Positions 7,277-14,643 of a stretch of DNA of 16,004 nucleotides are shown here, in pieces; positions within the stretch are counted from its first letter, which is position 1; each line of letters begins with the position of its first letter. The notes under the pieces were generated by a model, which made no database searches, was not told the DNA's origin, and was given only the letters and a program-made list of their open reading frames with translations. The position numbers and the translations under genes are program-made. The stretch covers positions 1 through 16,004 of the forward strand of contig JADZAD010000179.1 in NCBI GenBank assembly GCA_020852775.1, in the 5' to 3' direction. Source of the stretch: Anaerolineae bacterium (GTDB lineage Bacteria > Chloroflexota > Anaerolineae > Aggregatilineales > UBA3940).

Positions 7277-8797
7277 ATGCTGCGGATTGAAGCGGATGTC
7301 ATCCTGACGATGGACGCAGCGCGCCCGGTGCTGCGGGATGCGGCAGCCGTGGTGGAGGGGAAGCTGATCCACGATACAGGCGACCGGGCAGAGATGGCGG
7401 CGCGCTATCCGCAGGCTGAGCCGCGCGGCGGCCCCGGCTGCTGGCTGCTGCCGGGCCTGGTCAACGCGCATCATCACGGCGGTGTGGGCGGCGGCTCGTG
7501 GCACAAAGGTGTGCGCGATATCCCGCTGGAACGCCACCTGATGCGCCAGTACAACTGGGGCTTCTACGATGGACAGGCTCCGTATGCCCGGCTGAACACG
7601 CTGATGCTCTCCGCCCAGCTGATCCGCTCCGGGGTGACGTGCGTCGCGGATTTCTATTACGGGGACGACAGCGCCCCTTATCTCGGCGCGGAGCACGGCC
7701 TGAACGCCTACCGGGAAGCTGGCCTGCGGGCCGTCTTCATGCCCGCGGCTCGCAACCGCTTCTCCCCGGACAATGGCGATTTGCAGCACTTCCTCACGGA
7801 GATGCCGCCCGACCTCGCGTCGCAGGCCGCTGGCCTGATCCGGCAGGCCGGGTTTGCCGCCCCGGAGGCATTCTTCGAGGGCTGGGAGCGCACCCGGCGA
7901 GACTTCCATGAACCGGGCGGACGAATCGCGGTCGGCATAGCGGTCGATGGGCCGCTGCGCTGCACCCCGGAGTACCTGCGCGCCCTGCATGCGCGGGCGG
8001 CCCAGTACGGAGCACCCTTCCAGATGCACCTGCTCGAAACGAAGTACCAGCGCATGGTGGGAACCACGGAGACCGGGGGCTCGCTGATCACGTATCTTGA
8101 TGGGCTGGGCTTGCTGGACGAGCGGAGCAGCTTCGCCCATGGCATCTGGCTCAGTGAGGCGGATATGGCCCTGCTCGCGGAGCGCGGTGCCTCGACGGTG
8201 CCCAATCCGAGCTCGAACCTGCGCCTGTTCGACGGAGTCGCGGCTATCACCGGCCTGCTCCATGCGGGGGTGAACGTCGCGCTCGGCACAGACAGCTTCG
8301 GCTTCAGTGACGATAACGACTTCATCGAGGAGGTGCGGCTGGCCACCCTGCTCCAGCGGCAGCCCGGCATCACAAACAACGGACTTTCTGGTGAACAGGC
8401 GCTCGCGCTGGCGACACGCAGCGGGGCACGCGCCCTGGGCGTGCACGGGCAGATCGGGTCGATCCGAAAAGGCGGGTGTGCTGATCTGGTCGTCCTTGAT
8501 GCGCGCCGGATGCTCAACCCGTGGATCAGTCCGCTGCATGACGACCCGCACGAGGTCTTCTGGCGGCGCGCCCGGCGCGAGGACGTGCGTGATGTACTCG
8601 TCGATGGCGCGTTTGTGCTGCAAGACGGGGCGCTCGTCACAATCGACGAAGCGGCTGTCAGCGAGGCAATGCGTGGTTGGCTGGAGGGCGTCTGGCGGAT
8701 GCGCGGAGCGGAAACAGAAGGCCGCTCCCGCCTGCTGGACAGACTGGAAGCGGCAGTGATCGCGTATTTCAGGCGCATTGAAAGCCGCGAGGAGTAG
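7277..8797 (+). CDS. Metal-dependent amidohydrolase of the cytosine deaminase / TRZ-ATZ family
   Basis: A 506-residue cytosolic TIM-barrel hydrolase that probably deaminates or hydrolyses a ring nitrogen compound. Seen: metal ligands HxH in LVNAHHHGG (about 65-67), His in QMHLLET (about 250) with the downstream Glu that shuttles protons in this family, His in FAHGIW (about 287), and Asp in LGTDSFG (about 338). Also seen are PNPSSNLRL (about 309) and the C-terminal SIRKGGCADLVVLDA, which closes the small beta domain formed with the N-terminus. All catalytic positions are present, so the enzyme should be active. Guanine, cytosine, hydroxydechloroatrazine-type and other substrates are all possible; divergence from a nucleobase permease favours a purine or pyrimidine. 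GAGG at 7268-7271, 5 nt from the ATG, supports the start. The stop is 3 nt from the stop of the convergent small membrane protein. Confidence 0.87.
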   Translation: MLRIEADVILTMDAARPVLRDAAAVVEGKLIHDTGDRAEMAARYPQAEPRGGPGCWLLPGLVNAHHHGGVGGGSWHKGVRDIPLERHLMRQYNWGFYDGQAPYARLNTLMLSAQLIRSGVTCVADFYYGDDSAPYLGAEHGLNAYREAGLRAVFMPAARNRFSPDNGDLQHFLTEMPPDLASQAAGLIRQAGFAAPEAFFEGWERTRRDFHEPGGRIAVGIAVDGPLRCTPEYLRALHARAAQYGAPFQMHLLETKYQRMVGTTETGGSLITYLDGLGLLDERSSFAHGIWLSEADMALLAERGASTVPNPSSNLRLFDGVAAITGLLHAGVNVALGTDSFGFSDDNDFIEEVRLATLLQRQPGITNNGLSGEQALALATRSGARALGVHGQIGSIRKGGCADLVVLDARRMLNPWISPLHDDPHEVFWRRARREDVRDVLVDGAFVLQDGALVTIDEAAVSEAMRGWLEGVWRMRGAETEGRSRLLDRLEAAVIAYFRRIESREE

Positions 8798-8800
8798 ACG

Positions 8801-9118
8801 CTATTTCTCAAACAGGGCGGGCAGCGTGCTCCCCAGTGAGGCCAGCATCCCGGCCCCCCACAATCCTATCACAAGCTGCGGATCGAAGGCCGCCAGGTAG
8901 AGGCCCAGCCCGGTGAGCCAGCAGATGCCGAGCACGACCTGCCCGGTTCCCCACAGGGTCGCCGTCCGGCCCGTATACAGGCGCTGCTCGCCGGTGCGCG
9001 CCCGCAGGCTGACCTGACGGCGCAGCAGGGCGCGAATACCGTTGAACAGCCCGGCGAAGGCAATCCCGCCAAAGCCAATGGCGGCGATCCACAGCAGCGG
9101 TGACGATGGAATACTCAT
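8801..9118 (-). CDS. Small membrane protein, three predicted helices
   Basis: I do not recognise this 105-residue protein. It has three hydrophobic stretches (about residues 7-25, 52-75 and 79-98), with a basic loop rich in Arg (about 30-48, RALLRRQVSLRARTGEQR) between the first and second, so helix 1 probably leads into a cytoplasmic loop. I chose ATG 9118 because AGGA sits 5 nt upstream on the coding strand and it leaves a 10-nt gap after degV. An in-frame TTG at 9145 would add nine residues and overlap degV, and is less likely. It is the last gene of a tight - strand unit behind two degV genes. Its end nearly touches the amidohydrolase end (3-nt gap), with no terminator hairpin in the gap, so transcripts of the two genes probably overlap. 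Confidence 0.7.
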   Translation of the reverse strand: MSIPSSPLLWIAAIGFGGIAFAGLFNGIRALLRRQVSLRARTGEQRLYTGRTATLWGTGQVVLGICWLTGLGLYLAAFDPQLVIGLWGAGMLASLGSTLPALFEK

Positions 9119-9128
9119 TTCAATCCTT

Positions 9129-9995
9129 TCAGGATGAGGCACCAACCGCTGACGGCTTCCACCAGGCGAGGCCGAGCGCGCCGGGGCCCATATGCACCCC
9201 CAGCGCCGGCCCGATCTCCGTGAGCAGGAATTCCGCCGGGTTCAGCACCTCGCACAGTTCTTCGCCAAATCGCTTCGCCTCGGATTCACAGCGGGCATGG
9301 CCAACCGCCAGGTGGATCCGGTCATCCGGCGCAGCATCGTGCAGAATCAGGTGGCGCAGCATCTCGATCGCTTTGTGGCGGGTACGCGCCCGGCTGTGGG
9401 GCAGCACAACCCCGTCGCGCAGGGCCAGCACCGGCTTGAGGTCAAGCAGGGCGCCAACCATCCCCGCCGCCTTACCCAGCCGTCCACCCTTGACGAGATA
9501 CTCCAGCGTGTCCACCATCGCGTAGACATTGATGCTGACAGCTATAGCGCGCTGCCGCTCGATGATCGCCTCGACACTGATGCCCGCGGCAGCCATGCGG
9601 GCTGCTTCGAGCACCTGCAAGCCCGACCCGATCGAGACCTGCAGCGTATCGAGGATGTGAATACGCTCCTCTTCGAGCATAGCCGCGGCCTGCTTCGCCG
9701 CGTTGATCAGCCCGCTCAGCTTGCCGGACAGGTGGATCGAGAGGATCGTCGCATCCGGGTCCTGGTCATAGAGTCCACGGTAGATGTCAAGGAAATCGCG
9801 CACCGATGGCTGGCTGGTCGAGGGATGATGCGGGTCGGTTAGCAGGCGCTTGTAGAAGGCCTCGATGCTCAGGTCGAAGTGCTCTCGCAGGGACTCCTGC
9901 CCAAACATCACGTAGAGGGGTACGAGGGTGATATTGAATTGCCGGATCAGCGATTCCGGCAGGCCCAGCTCGGTATCGGCGACGATATGCAGCAT
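9129..9995 (-). CDS. DegV family fatty-acid-binding protein (second of a tandem pair)
   Basis: A 288-residue DegV/EDD-fold protein. The family (FakB) binds a free fatty acid and presents it to FakA for phosphorylation to acyl-phosphate. Seen: N-terminal IVADTELGLP; TSQPS (60-64); LSIHLSGKLSG (85-95); the LEYLVKGGRLGKAAG block; LDLKPVL; and the C-terminal GPALGVHMGPGALGLAWW. In the carboxylate-contact region it has HLSGKLSGL where its upstream paralogue has the usual HISSRLSGT, so one Ser and the Thr are replaced and ligand preference may differ. ATG 9995 is preceded by AGGAG 8 nt away. That ribosome site overlaps the TAG stop of the upstream degV, which points to translational coupling. No FakA-type kinase is in the window. 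Confidence 0.88.
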   Translation of the reverse strand: MLHIVADTELGLPESLIRQFNITLVPLYVMFGQESLREHFDLSIEAFYKRLLTDPHHPSTSQPSVRDFLDIYRGLYDQDPDATILSIHLSGKLSGLINAAKQAAAMLEEERIHILDTLQVSIGSGLQVLEAARMAAAGISVEAIIERQRAIAVSINVYAMVDTLEYLVKGGRLGKAAGMVGALLDLKPVLALRDGVVLPHSRARTRHKAIEMLRHLILHDAAPDDRIHLAVGHARCESEAKRFGEELCEVLNPAEFLLTEIGPALGVHMGPGALGLAWWKPSAVGASS

Positions 9996-10000
9996 GTGTT

Positions 10001-10861
10001 CTACTCCTGTGGGGGGATGTACCAGCCAACGCCGAGCGCACCGGGGCCGGTATGCGTCCCCAGCGCGGCGCTGATCTCACTGACGAACAGGGTCTCCGGC
10101 TTGATCTCCTCATCAAGTTCATCGGCAAGGCGCTGGGCCTGGATTGGCACGGCGGCATGCGCCACCGCCAGCCGCACGCCTTTCTTGCCCCAGCACTCGT
10201 CGCGGGCAAGGCGGCGCAGTGTGTCGATCGCCCGGTCACGGGTGCGCTGGCGGTCAAAAGCCTCAACCGCGCCCTCCTTGAGCGTGAGGATCGGCTTCAT
10301 GTCCAGCAGCGTACCGAACAGCCGCGCCGCCCGCCCGATGCGCCCGCCCCGCGCAAGGTAATCGAGCGTATCGAGCGCGAAGTAGAGTGAGGTCTGCCTT
10401 CGCATGTCGAGCATACGGGTGACGATCGTCTCGACATGCTCTCCGGCCTCGGCCATGGCGGCCGCCTCCAGTACCATCAGCGCCTGCCCGATGCCCACGG
10501 TGAACGTGTCGATGATACGGATATCCGCGTTAGGGAACTGTGACGCGGCCTGCCGTGCCGATTCCACCGTGCCACTCAGCCGGCTGGAAATGTGGATCGA
10601 CAGGATTGTCGTATCCGGCGTCTCGCTCAGGATGTTCTGGTAGAGTTCGACACACTCGCTGACGGGTGGCTGGCTGGTTGTCGGGAAGTCCGGGCTGGTC
10701 GTCAGCCGCTCGTAGAAGGCCGTGCTGGAGAGATCGTAGTAATCACGCACGGTCTCGCTGCCGAAGGTGACGTAGACGGGCACCAGCCGGAGCCGGTGCG
10801 CTGCGACCACCACCAGCGGGAAGTTCGGGATTGTATCGCTGACGATTGTGATCGATGCCAT
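10001..10861 (-). CDS. DegV family fatty-acid-binding protein (first of a tandem pair)
   Basis: A 286-residue paralogue of the following gene, with the same fold and a presumed role in fatty-acid binding for phospholipid synthesis. Seen: ITIVSDTIPNFP at the N-terminus; TTSQPPVSE (61-69); the intact LSIHISSRLSGT (87-98); LDYLARGGRIGRAAR; LDMKPILTLKEG; and the C-terminal HTGPGALGVGWY. ATG 10861 is preceded by GGAGG (10869-10873), 7 nt away; this ribosome site lies inside the first units of a heptad repeat array. The stop is 5 nt from the next degV start, so both are one transcript, made by tandem duplication with later divergence. Two FakB-like proteins commonly sort different acyl chains in bacteria that carry them; that is inference here. 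Confidence 0.88.
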   Translation of the reverse strand: MASITIVSDTIPNFPLVVVAAHRLRLVPVYVTFGSETVRDYYDLSSTAFYERLTTSPDFPTTSQPPVSECVELYQNILSETPDTTILSIHISSRLSGTVESARQAASQFPNADIRIIDTFTVGIGQALMVLEAAAMAEAGEHVETIVTRMLDMRRQTSLYFALDTLDYLARGGRIGRAARLFGTLLDMKPILTLKEGAVEAFDRQRTRDRAIDTLRRLARDECWGKKGVRLAVAHAAVPIQAQRLADELDEEIKPETLFVSEISAALGTHTGPGALGVGWYIPPQE

Positions 10862-10865
10862 CAGT

Positions 10866-10949
10866 CAGCCTCCAGTATCCAGCTTCGAGTAACCAGCAAC
10901 TAGTTCTTAGTTAATAGTTCTTAGTTAATAGTTCTTAGTTAATAGTTCT
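10866..10949 (+). repeat. Heptanucleotide array, NAGTTNN type, rightward
   Basis: Twelve consecutive 7-bp units. The first five are degenerate (CAGCCTC, CAGTATC, CAGCTTC, GAGTAAC, CAGCAAC) and the last seven are nearly pure, alternating TAGTTCT and TAGTTAA. The pure part is therefore also a 14-bp tandem repeat, 3.5 copies from 10901 to 10949. Every unit has AG at positions 2-3. The TAG triplets fall in all three frames. The first unit overlaps the ribosome binding site of the upstream degV. Confidence 0.85.
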
Positions 10950-10980
10950 GATGTTAGGGTTGACGTCCGGCCCAGCACCT

Positions 10981-11036
10981 GGAACCAGAAACTAGCAACT
11001 ATAAACTAAGAACTAGAAACTCAGAACTAGAAACTA
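10981..11036 (-). repeat. Heptanucleotide array, TAGTTNN type, leftward, entering the amidase gene
   Basis: Eight consecutive 7-bp units read on the - strand from 11036: TAGTTTC, TAGTTCT, GAGTTTC, TAGTTCT, TAGTTTA, TAGTTGC, TAGTTTC, TGGTTCC. The orientation is opposite to the array at 10866-10949, with a 31-bp unique spacer between them. TAGTTCTTAGTT in each copy of the left array is exactly complementary to AACTAAGAACTA at 11004-11015, so a 12-bp stem could form. The second unit provides the amidase stop codon. Confidence 0.85.
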
Positions 11037-12439
11037 ATGTCCGGCTTCACCCAGCCGCCGGTCGCCTGCTCGACGGCCAGCGCGGCGGCCAGCGCCACGT
11101 CGTCACGCCACCAGCCCGCGACAAGCTGTACGCCGATCGGCAGGCCCTCCGGGGAGGTGCCGGCGCGCACGACCGCGCCCGGGTAGCCCGTCAGGTTGTG
11201 CGCCAGCGTGTAGCTGAAGTTCCGCATCAGTGCCCCGCCGTCCCTGTGGCGGAAACCGTGCGACATGGCCGGGTAAGCGTTGACCGGGCACACGATCAGG
11301 TCGAAGCCCTGCATGAACGCCAGCATCCGCCGCCGGAAAGTATCCCACTCGTCGATGATCATGCTGTAAGCCTCGGCACTCACGGGCTGCGGGTCGCGGC
11401 CCTCAAGCACCCAGTCCATGTGGTTCGTCACGTCCGCGTCCGCGGTGCCCGCGGCGCGCAGCGCCTGCCGCCCGGGGAAGCCGCCATCTGATTCAAAGAC
11501 CCGCACGAACAGGTCAAACGCCTTCTCGACGCCCGGCGGCACGGCTTCGGTCACCTGTGCCCCGGCGTCGGCCAGCACCTGTGCCGCACGCTTCACGGCT
11601 TCCGCCGTCTCCGGCGTGGGCGAGGCCCAGCCGTCATCGGTGAAGGCCGCCACGCGCAGCTTGGCGAGGTTCACGCTGGCCGGGTTTCCCAGTGGCACCG
11701 GGGCAGTCGAGGGATCCCGTCCATCCGGCCCGCTGGTGATCGCCAGCAGCAGAGGCAGGTCTTCAGCGTGGCGCGCCAACGGCCCGACCACCGTCAGGGA
11801 GTCCGCCGTTGAGCCGATGCCGACGACGTGGCCGGTGCGCGGCACTCGCCCCGAGCTCGGGCGGATGCCGGCCACGCCGCACCAGTGCGCGGGTAGCCGG
11901 ATGCTCCCGCCGGTATCGCTGCCCATGCCGAAGGGTGACCCGCCCGCGGCGATGATCGCCGTCTCACCGCCGCTGCTGCCCCCGCTGCTGCGGCTGGTGT
12001 CATACGGGTTGCTGGTGCGTCCGAAGACATGGTTCTCGACCTCGAACGAGTAGGTCATCTCAGAAGTGTTGGTCTTGCCGAGCAGGATCGCGCCCGCGCC
12101 CTTGAGCCGGGCGACGACGGTCGCATCTTCCGCCGGGACGAAATCCCTGCGCCCCACGGTGCCGGCGGTCGTGCGCACCCCGGCGGTGTCATACGAATCC
12201 TTGATTGTCATCGGGACGCCATGCAGCGGCCCGACAGTCTCCCCGCGTGAGATCGCTTCGTCGGCGCGGCGGGCCTGCGCGAGCGCGTGCTCGGCGTCCA
12301 GCGTCACGACCGCGTTGATCGCCGGGTTGACCTTCTCGATCTGCTTCAGGTGCGCGGAGACAAGCTCCTCGGAGGAGACTTCACGGCGGTGGATGGCGCG
12401 GGCCATCGCCCGGGCGGAGGAGAACAACAGGTCGTCCAT
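11027..12439 (-). CDS. Amidase signature family enzyme
   Basis: A 470-residue cytosolic amidohydrolase with the Ser-cisSer-Lys triad. Seen: Lys80 in GVPMTIKDSYDTAG; Ser155 in SSGGSSGGETA; and the nucleophile Ser179 in GMGSDTGGSIRLPA, with the 24-residue Ser-Ser spacing known from fatty acid amide hydrolase. GKTNTSEM (121-128) is also typical. Length is normal. It is not clearly GatA: no gatB or gatC is nearby, and GatA and other amidases share this signature. The substrate is unknown; the class covers acyl amides, aryl amides and others. ATG 12439 has AGGA 7 nt upstream. The C-terminal codons and stop (ISF-stop) lie within a heptad repeat, so the original C-terminus may have been altered. It is on the same strand as the MFS gene upstream (76-nt gap), but a separate promoter is possible. 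Confidence 0.88.
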   Translation of the reverse strand: MDDLLFSSARAMARAIHRREVSSEELVSAHLKQIEKVNPAINAVVTLDAEHALAQARRADEAISRGETVGPLHGVPMTIKDSYDTAGVRTTAGTVGRRDFVPAEDATVVARLKGAGAILLGKTNTSEMTYSFEVENHVFGRTSNPYDTSRSSGGSSGGETAIIAAGGSPFGMGSDTGGSIRLPAHWCGVAGIRPSSGRVPRTGHVVGIGSTADSLTVVGPLARHAEDLPLLLAITSGPDGRDPSTAPVPLGNPASVNLAKLRVAAFTDDGWASPTPETAEAVKRAAQVLADAGAQVTEAVPPGVEKAFDLFVRVFESDGGFPGRQALRAAGTADADVTNHMDWVLEGRDPQPVSAEAYSMIIDEWDTFRRRMLAFMQGFDLIVCPVNAYPAMSHGFRHRDGGALMRNFSYTLAHNLTGYPGAVVRAGTSPEGLPIGVQLVAGWWRDDVALAAALAVEQATGGWVKPDISF

Positions 12440-12478
12440 CAGTATGTCCTGTCACCAGAGAGAATAGCTGTGTGATTC

Positions 12479-12487
12479 AGTATAACA
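12479..12487 (-). promoter_or_regulatory. Possible extended -10 promoter of the amidase gene
   Basis: On the - strand TGTTATACT matches the extended -10 pattern TGnTATAAT with one mismatch. It lies about 40 nt upstream of the amidase ATG, in the 76 nt after the MFS stop. There is no recognisable -35. Confidence 0.35.
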
Positions 12488-12515
12488 TACACAGGACTTT
12501 GCCGGGCCTCCGCCC

Positions 12516-13700
12516 TCACGTCCTGGCGAGCGTTTCGTCAGGCTCCGGGCGGGAGGTGAAGTACAGGATCGCCAGCGCGCCCAGGCCGATCGCGGCGCAG
12601 ATCAGGAACATCCAGCGCCCGCCGAGCGCGTCGTACAGCCAGCCGATCAGCGGGGAGCCGACGAACCCGGCCAGCGCCCCCGCCCCGAAGAACAGGCCCT
12701 GTGTCGTGCCCTTGAGGTCGTCAGGGGCAAGCGAGTTGGCATAACTGACTGCGGCGATCAGGTAGAAGCCAAAGCTGACGGACTGCAGCAGCGAGATCGG
12801 GATCGCCCAGCCTGGGGCGGGCATCAGCCCGTAGAGCGCCCAGCGCACTACGTAGGCCGCGTAGCCGATCAGCAGCAGCCGGCGTGAGCCATAGCGCCGC
12901 AGCAGCAGCGCCCCCATGATGAACGTGGGCATCTCGGCGATGGCCGCCACCGTGCTCATCACCCCCAGCGTGTTGGGGTTGGCGCCGTTGTCCCGCATGT
13001 AGACCGTCAGGAACGTGTTCGCGCCGATCGAGCCGACGGAAAACACGAACACGCTCAACATGAATAGCACCCACGCCCGGCTCCGTGCCAGGGTTCTGAG
13101 CGCCATCAGCAGCGGCTGCTGGCTGGTCGTCACGCGCGCGGGGCGCATCACAAGTACGCCAATCAGGAAGAGTACCGAGGCGGCGGCATAACCGGTGAAC
13201 AGCCAGCGCAGGCCGATGCGTTCGGCGAAGAAGCCGAAGCCCAGCGCCCCGGCGATGAAGCCGATCGACGTCCACACCCGGATCTGCCCGAAGCCCTCCG
13301 ACCGGCCGCCGAGCTGCTGAATTGCGATCGTGGCCAGCAGGGTGTTGATCGGGAAGCAGAAGGCGTTGAACACGACCGAGAGCAGCAGGATCAGCGGAAA
13401 GGAGCGCGTCTGCTCAAGGGCAAGAGCAGCGGCGGCGCTGACCACCGGCGCGATTGCCAGCAGCAGCCGTGCCTGCCCGGTACGGTCACTGATGTAGCCC
13501 CAGAGGGTATTTGCCGCCAGCAGCGCCAGCGGTGAGAGCGACGAGATGATCCCGATCTGCACCCCCGTCAGGCCGATCTCGCGCAGGTACGGGTTGAGAT
13601 AGACGATGATGAAGCCGATGCTCCAGCCAAACGTGAAGAACAGGTAGCACACGACTGCCAGATCGCGTGCCGCAGTGTCAGGTTTTCCGGTAGAGTGCAT
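12516..13700 (-). CDS. Major facilitator superfamily transporter
   Basis: A 394-residue inner-membrane carrier, normal length for twelve helices. Seen: hydrophobic segments throughout; motif A between helices 2 and 3 as WGYISDRTGQARLLL (about 68-82); a central loop around RPARVTTSQQP (about 186-196); and a short C-terminal tail. The opening, with TFGWSIGFIIVYLNPYLREI near residues 23-42, resembles the MFS_1-like/LacY-like group that includes HcaT-type permeases, so uptake of a sugar or small organic acid is plausible but not shown. The ATG at 13700 has only a weak GGCGG upstream, so the start is less secure than for its neighbours. The amidase follows on the same strand, which might link transport to amide hydrolysis. 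The 94 nt upstream (13701-13794) hold no clear terminator or strong promoter. Confidence 0.85.
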   Translation of the reverse strand: MHSTGKPDTAARDLAVVCYLFFTFGWSIGFIIVYLNPYLREIGLTGVQIGIISSLSPLALLAANTLWGYISDRTGQARLLLAIAPVVSAAAALALEQTRSFPLILLLSVVFNAFCFPINTLLATIAIQQLGGRSEGFGQIRVWTSIGFIAGALGFGFFAERIGLRWLFTGYAAASVLFLIGVLVMRPARVTTSQQPLLMALRTLARSRAWVLFMLSVFVFSVGSIGANTFLTVYMRDNGANPNTLGVMSTVAAIAEMPTFIMGALLLRRYGSRRLLLIGYAAYVVRWALYGLMPAPGWAIPISLLQSVSFGFYLIAAVSYANSLAPDDLKGTTQGLFFGAGALAGFVGSPLIGWLYDALGGRWMFLICAAIGLGALAILYFTSRPEPDETLART

Positions 13701-13794
13701 GCTACAGCCGCCAGCGGTAATAGAGGAATCACATCAGAGCGGTAAGCATACCAGCAAACCAGCCTTCAGGGGTTAATCGTACTGGTGCAGGTTC

Positions 13795-14484
13795 CTACCG
13801 TGCATAGAGCTCGTAGTCGCCGTCGAAGGGCCGGCCATCGGGCATGGTCGCGCCTTCGAGCGTACTGGCCCCGGCAAGCTGCTGCCGGCTGAGGCTGGCA
13901 TTGGCGAGGTTGGCCGCGGCGAGGTTGGCGCGGTGCAGGCGCGCCCCGCTGAGGTCAGCACCGCCAAGGTTCGCTCCGTACAGGTTGGCCCGCGTCAGGT
14001 TGGCGTAGCGCAGGGTCGCCCCTTCCAGCTTGGCATAGCTGAGGTTCGCGTAACTGAGCGCGGCGTTCTCCAGGTTCGCCTTCGCCAGGTCCGCCCGGGA
14101 AAGCTGCACACGCTCCATCAGCGCCTCATAGAGCACCACCCGCCCCATATTCGCACCGGTCAGGTCAGCCCGTGTCAGGTTCGCCCCGGCTAACTGTGCA
14201 TCCTTGAGGTCCACATGCCGCAGCACACAGCCAGAAAGGTCGATCCCGCTCAGATCGCTTGCGCGACCAGCAGCGGCCCATTCCAGCGCAGCGTGATATT
14301 GTGCTTCACGCGGGTCGCTGCTGAGCGCCGCGATCTCCGCCTCGATCACCTCGACCGACTGCGCGATCTCAGGCGCATGTTCGCTCGTCTCTGCGACCTG
14401 AAACGCCATCAGCCTGACCAGCATCGCATGGATCTCGTCAAGGCGCTGATCGATCCGATTCAACCGTTCTTCCAGACGTGACAT
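13795..14484 (-). CDS. Pentapeptide-repeat protein with N-terminal coiled coil
   Basis: A 229-residue protein in three parts. Residues 1-30 form an amphipathic heptad-like helix (MSRLEERLNRIDQRLDEIHA), a likely coiled coil. Residues 31-74 are an acidic, Ala-rich linker. Residues 75-204 are 26 uninterrupted pentads of the A(D/N)LXX type (for example GANLT, RADLT, YANLS), which should fold into a right-handed quadrilateral beta-helix of about six and a half turns. The tail contains GATMPDGRPFDGDYELYA, a common ending in such proteins. Function is unknown; the family includes DNA mimics that protect gyrase and many scaffolds with no assigned role. ATG 14484 has AGGAGG at 14493-14498, 8 nt away. 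The gene shows a 15-bp period at DNA level from the repeats. It is divergent from the nucleoside kinase gene. Confidence 0.88.
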   Translation of the reverse strand: MSRLEERLNRIDQRLDEIHAMLVRLMAFQVAETSEHAPEIAQSVEVIEAEIAALSSDPREAQYHAALEWAAAGRASDLSGIDLSGCVLRHVDLKDAQLAGANLTRADLTGANMGRVVLYEALMERVQLSRADLAKANLENAALSYANLSYAKLEGATLRYANLTRANLYGANLGGADLSGARLHRANLAAANLANASLSRQQLAGASTLEGATMPDGRPFDGDYELYAR

Positions 14485-14513
14485 GAGCCGGTCCTCCTGC
14501 CAGTAACACTACC

Positions 14514-14519
14514 AGTATA
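14514..14519 (-). promoter_or_regulatory. Possible -10 box for the pentapeptide-repeat gene
   Basis: TATACT on the - strand, 29 nt upstream of the ATG. There is no good -35. Tentative. Confidence 0.25.
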
Positions 14520-14600
14520 GTCAAATCTGTGAAGCACACCCTGCCGGAAGCCGCGCCGGGTGGATGACCAGCGTCTTAGTCGGCTCATGGCGATCGCAGG

Positions 14601-14606
14601 TATAAT
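14601..14606 (+). promoter_or_regulatory. Possible -10 box for the nucleoside kinase gene
   Basis: A perfect TATAAT, 37 nt upstream of the ATG, in the 159-bp divergent region. No consensus -35 at 16-18 bp. Confidence 0.4.
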
Positions 14607-14643
14607 GAGCGTCGGCAGTTCAACTCGATCCGGAGTCAGGCTC

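Noticed and set aside
7241..8811. Two long antisense frames across the amidohydrolase (460 and 367 codons)
   Set aside because: The sense frame has every metal-binding motif; the antisense translations are low-complexity and motif-free.
10866..11036. CRISPR-like array
   Set aside because: The period is 7 bp with no unique spacers between units and no cas genes; this is a simple tandem repeat.
11027..12439. GatA subunit of the amidotransferase
   Set aside because: The signature is shared by all amidases, no gatB or gatC is adjacent, and no GatA-specific feature could be confirmed by eye.
12721..13275. Alternative - strand frame inside the MFS gene
   Set aside because: It is a frame-shifted shadow of the transporter, His/Arg-rich and without membrane segments.
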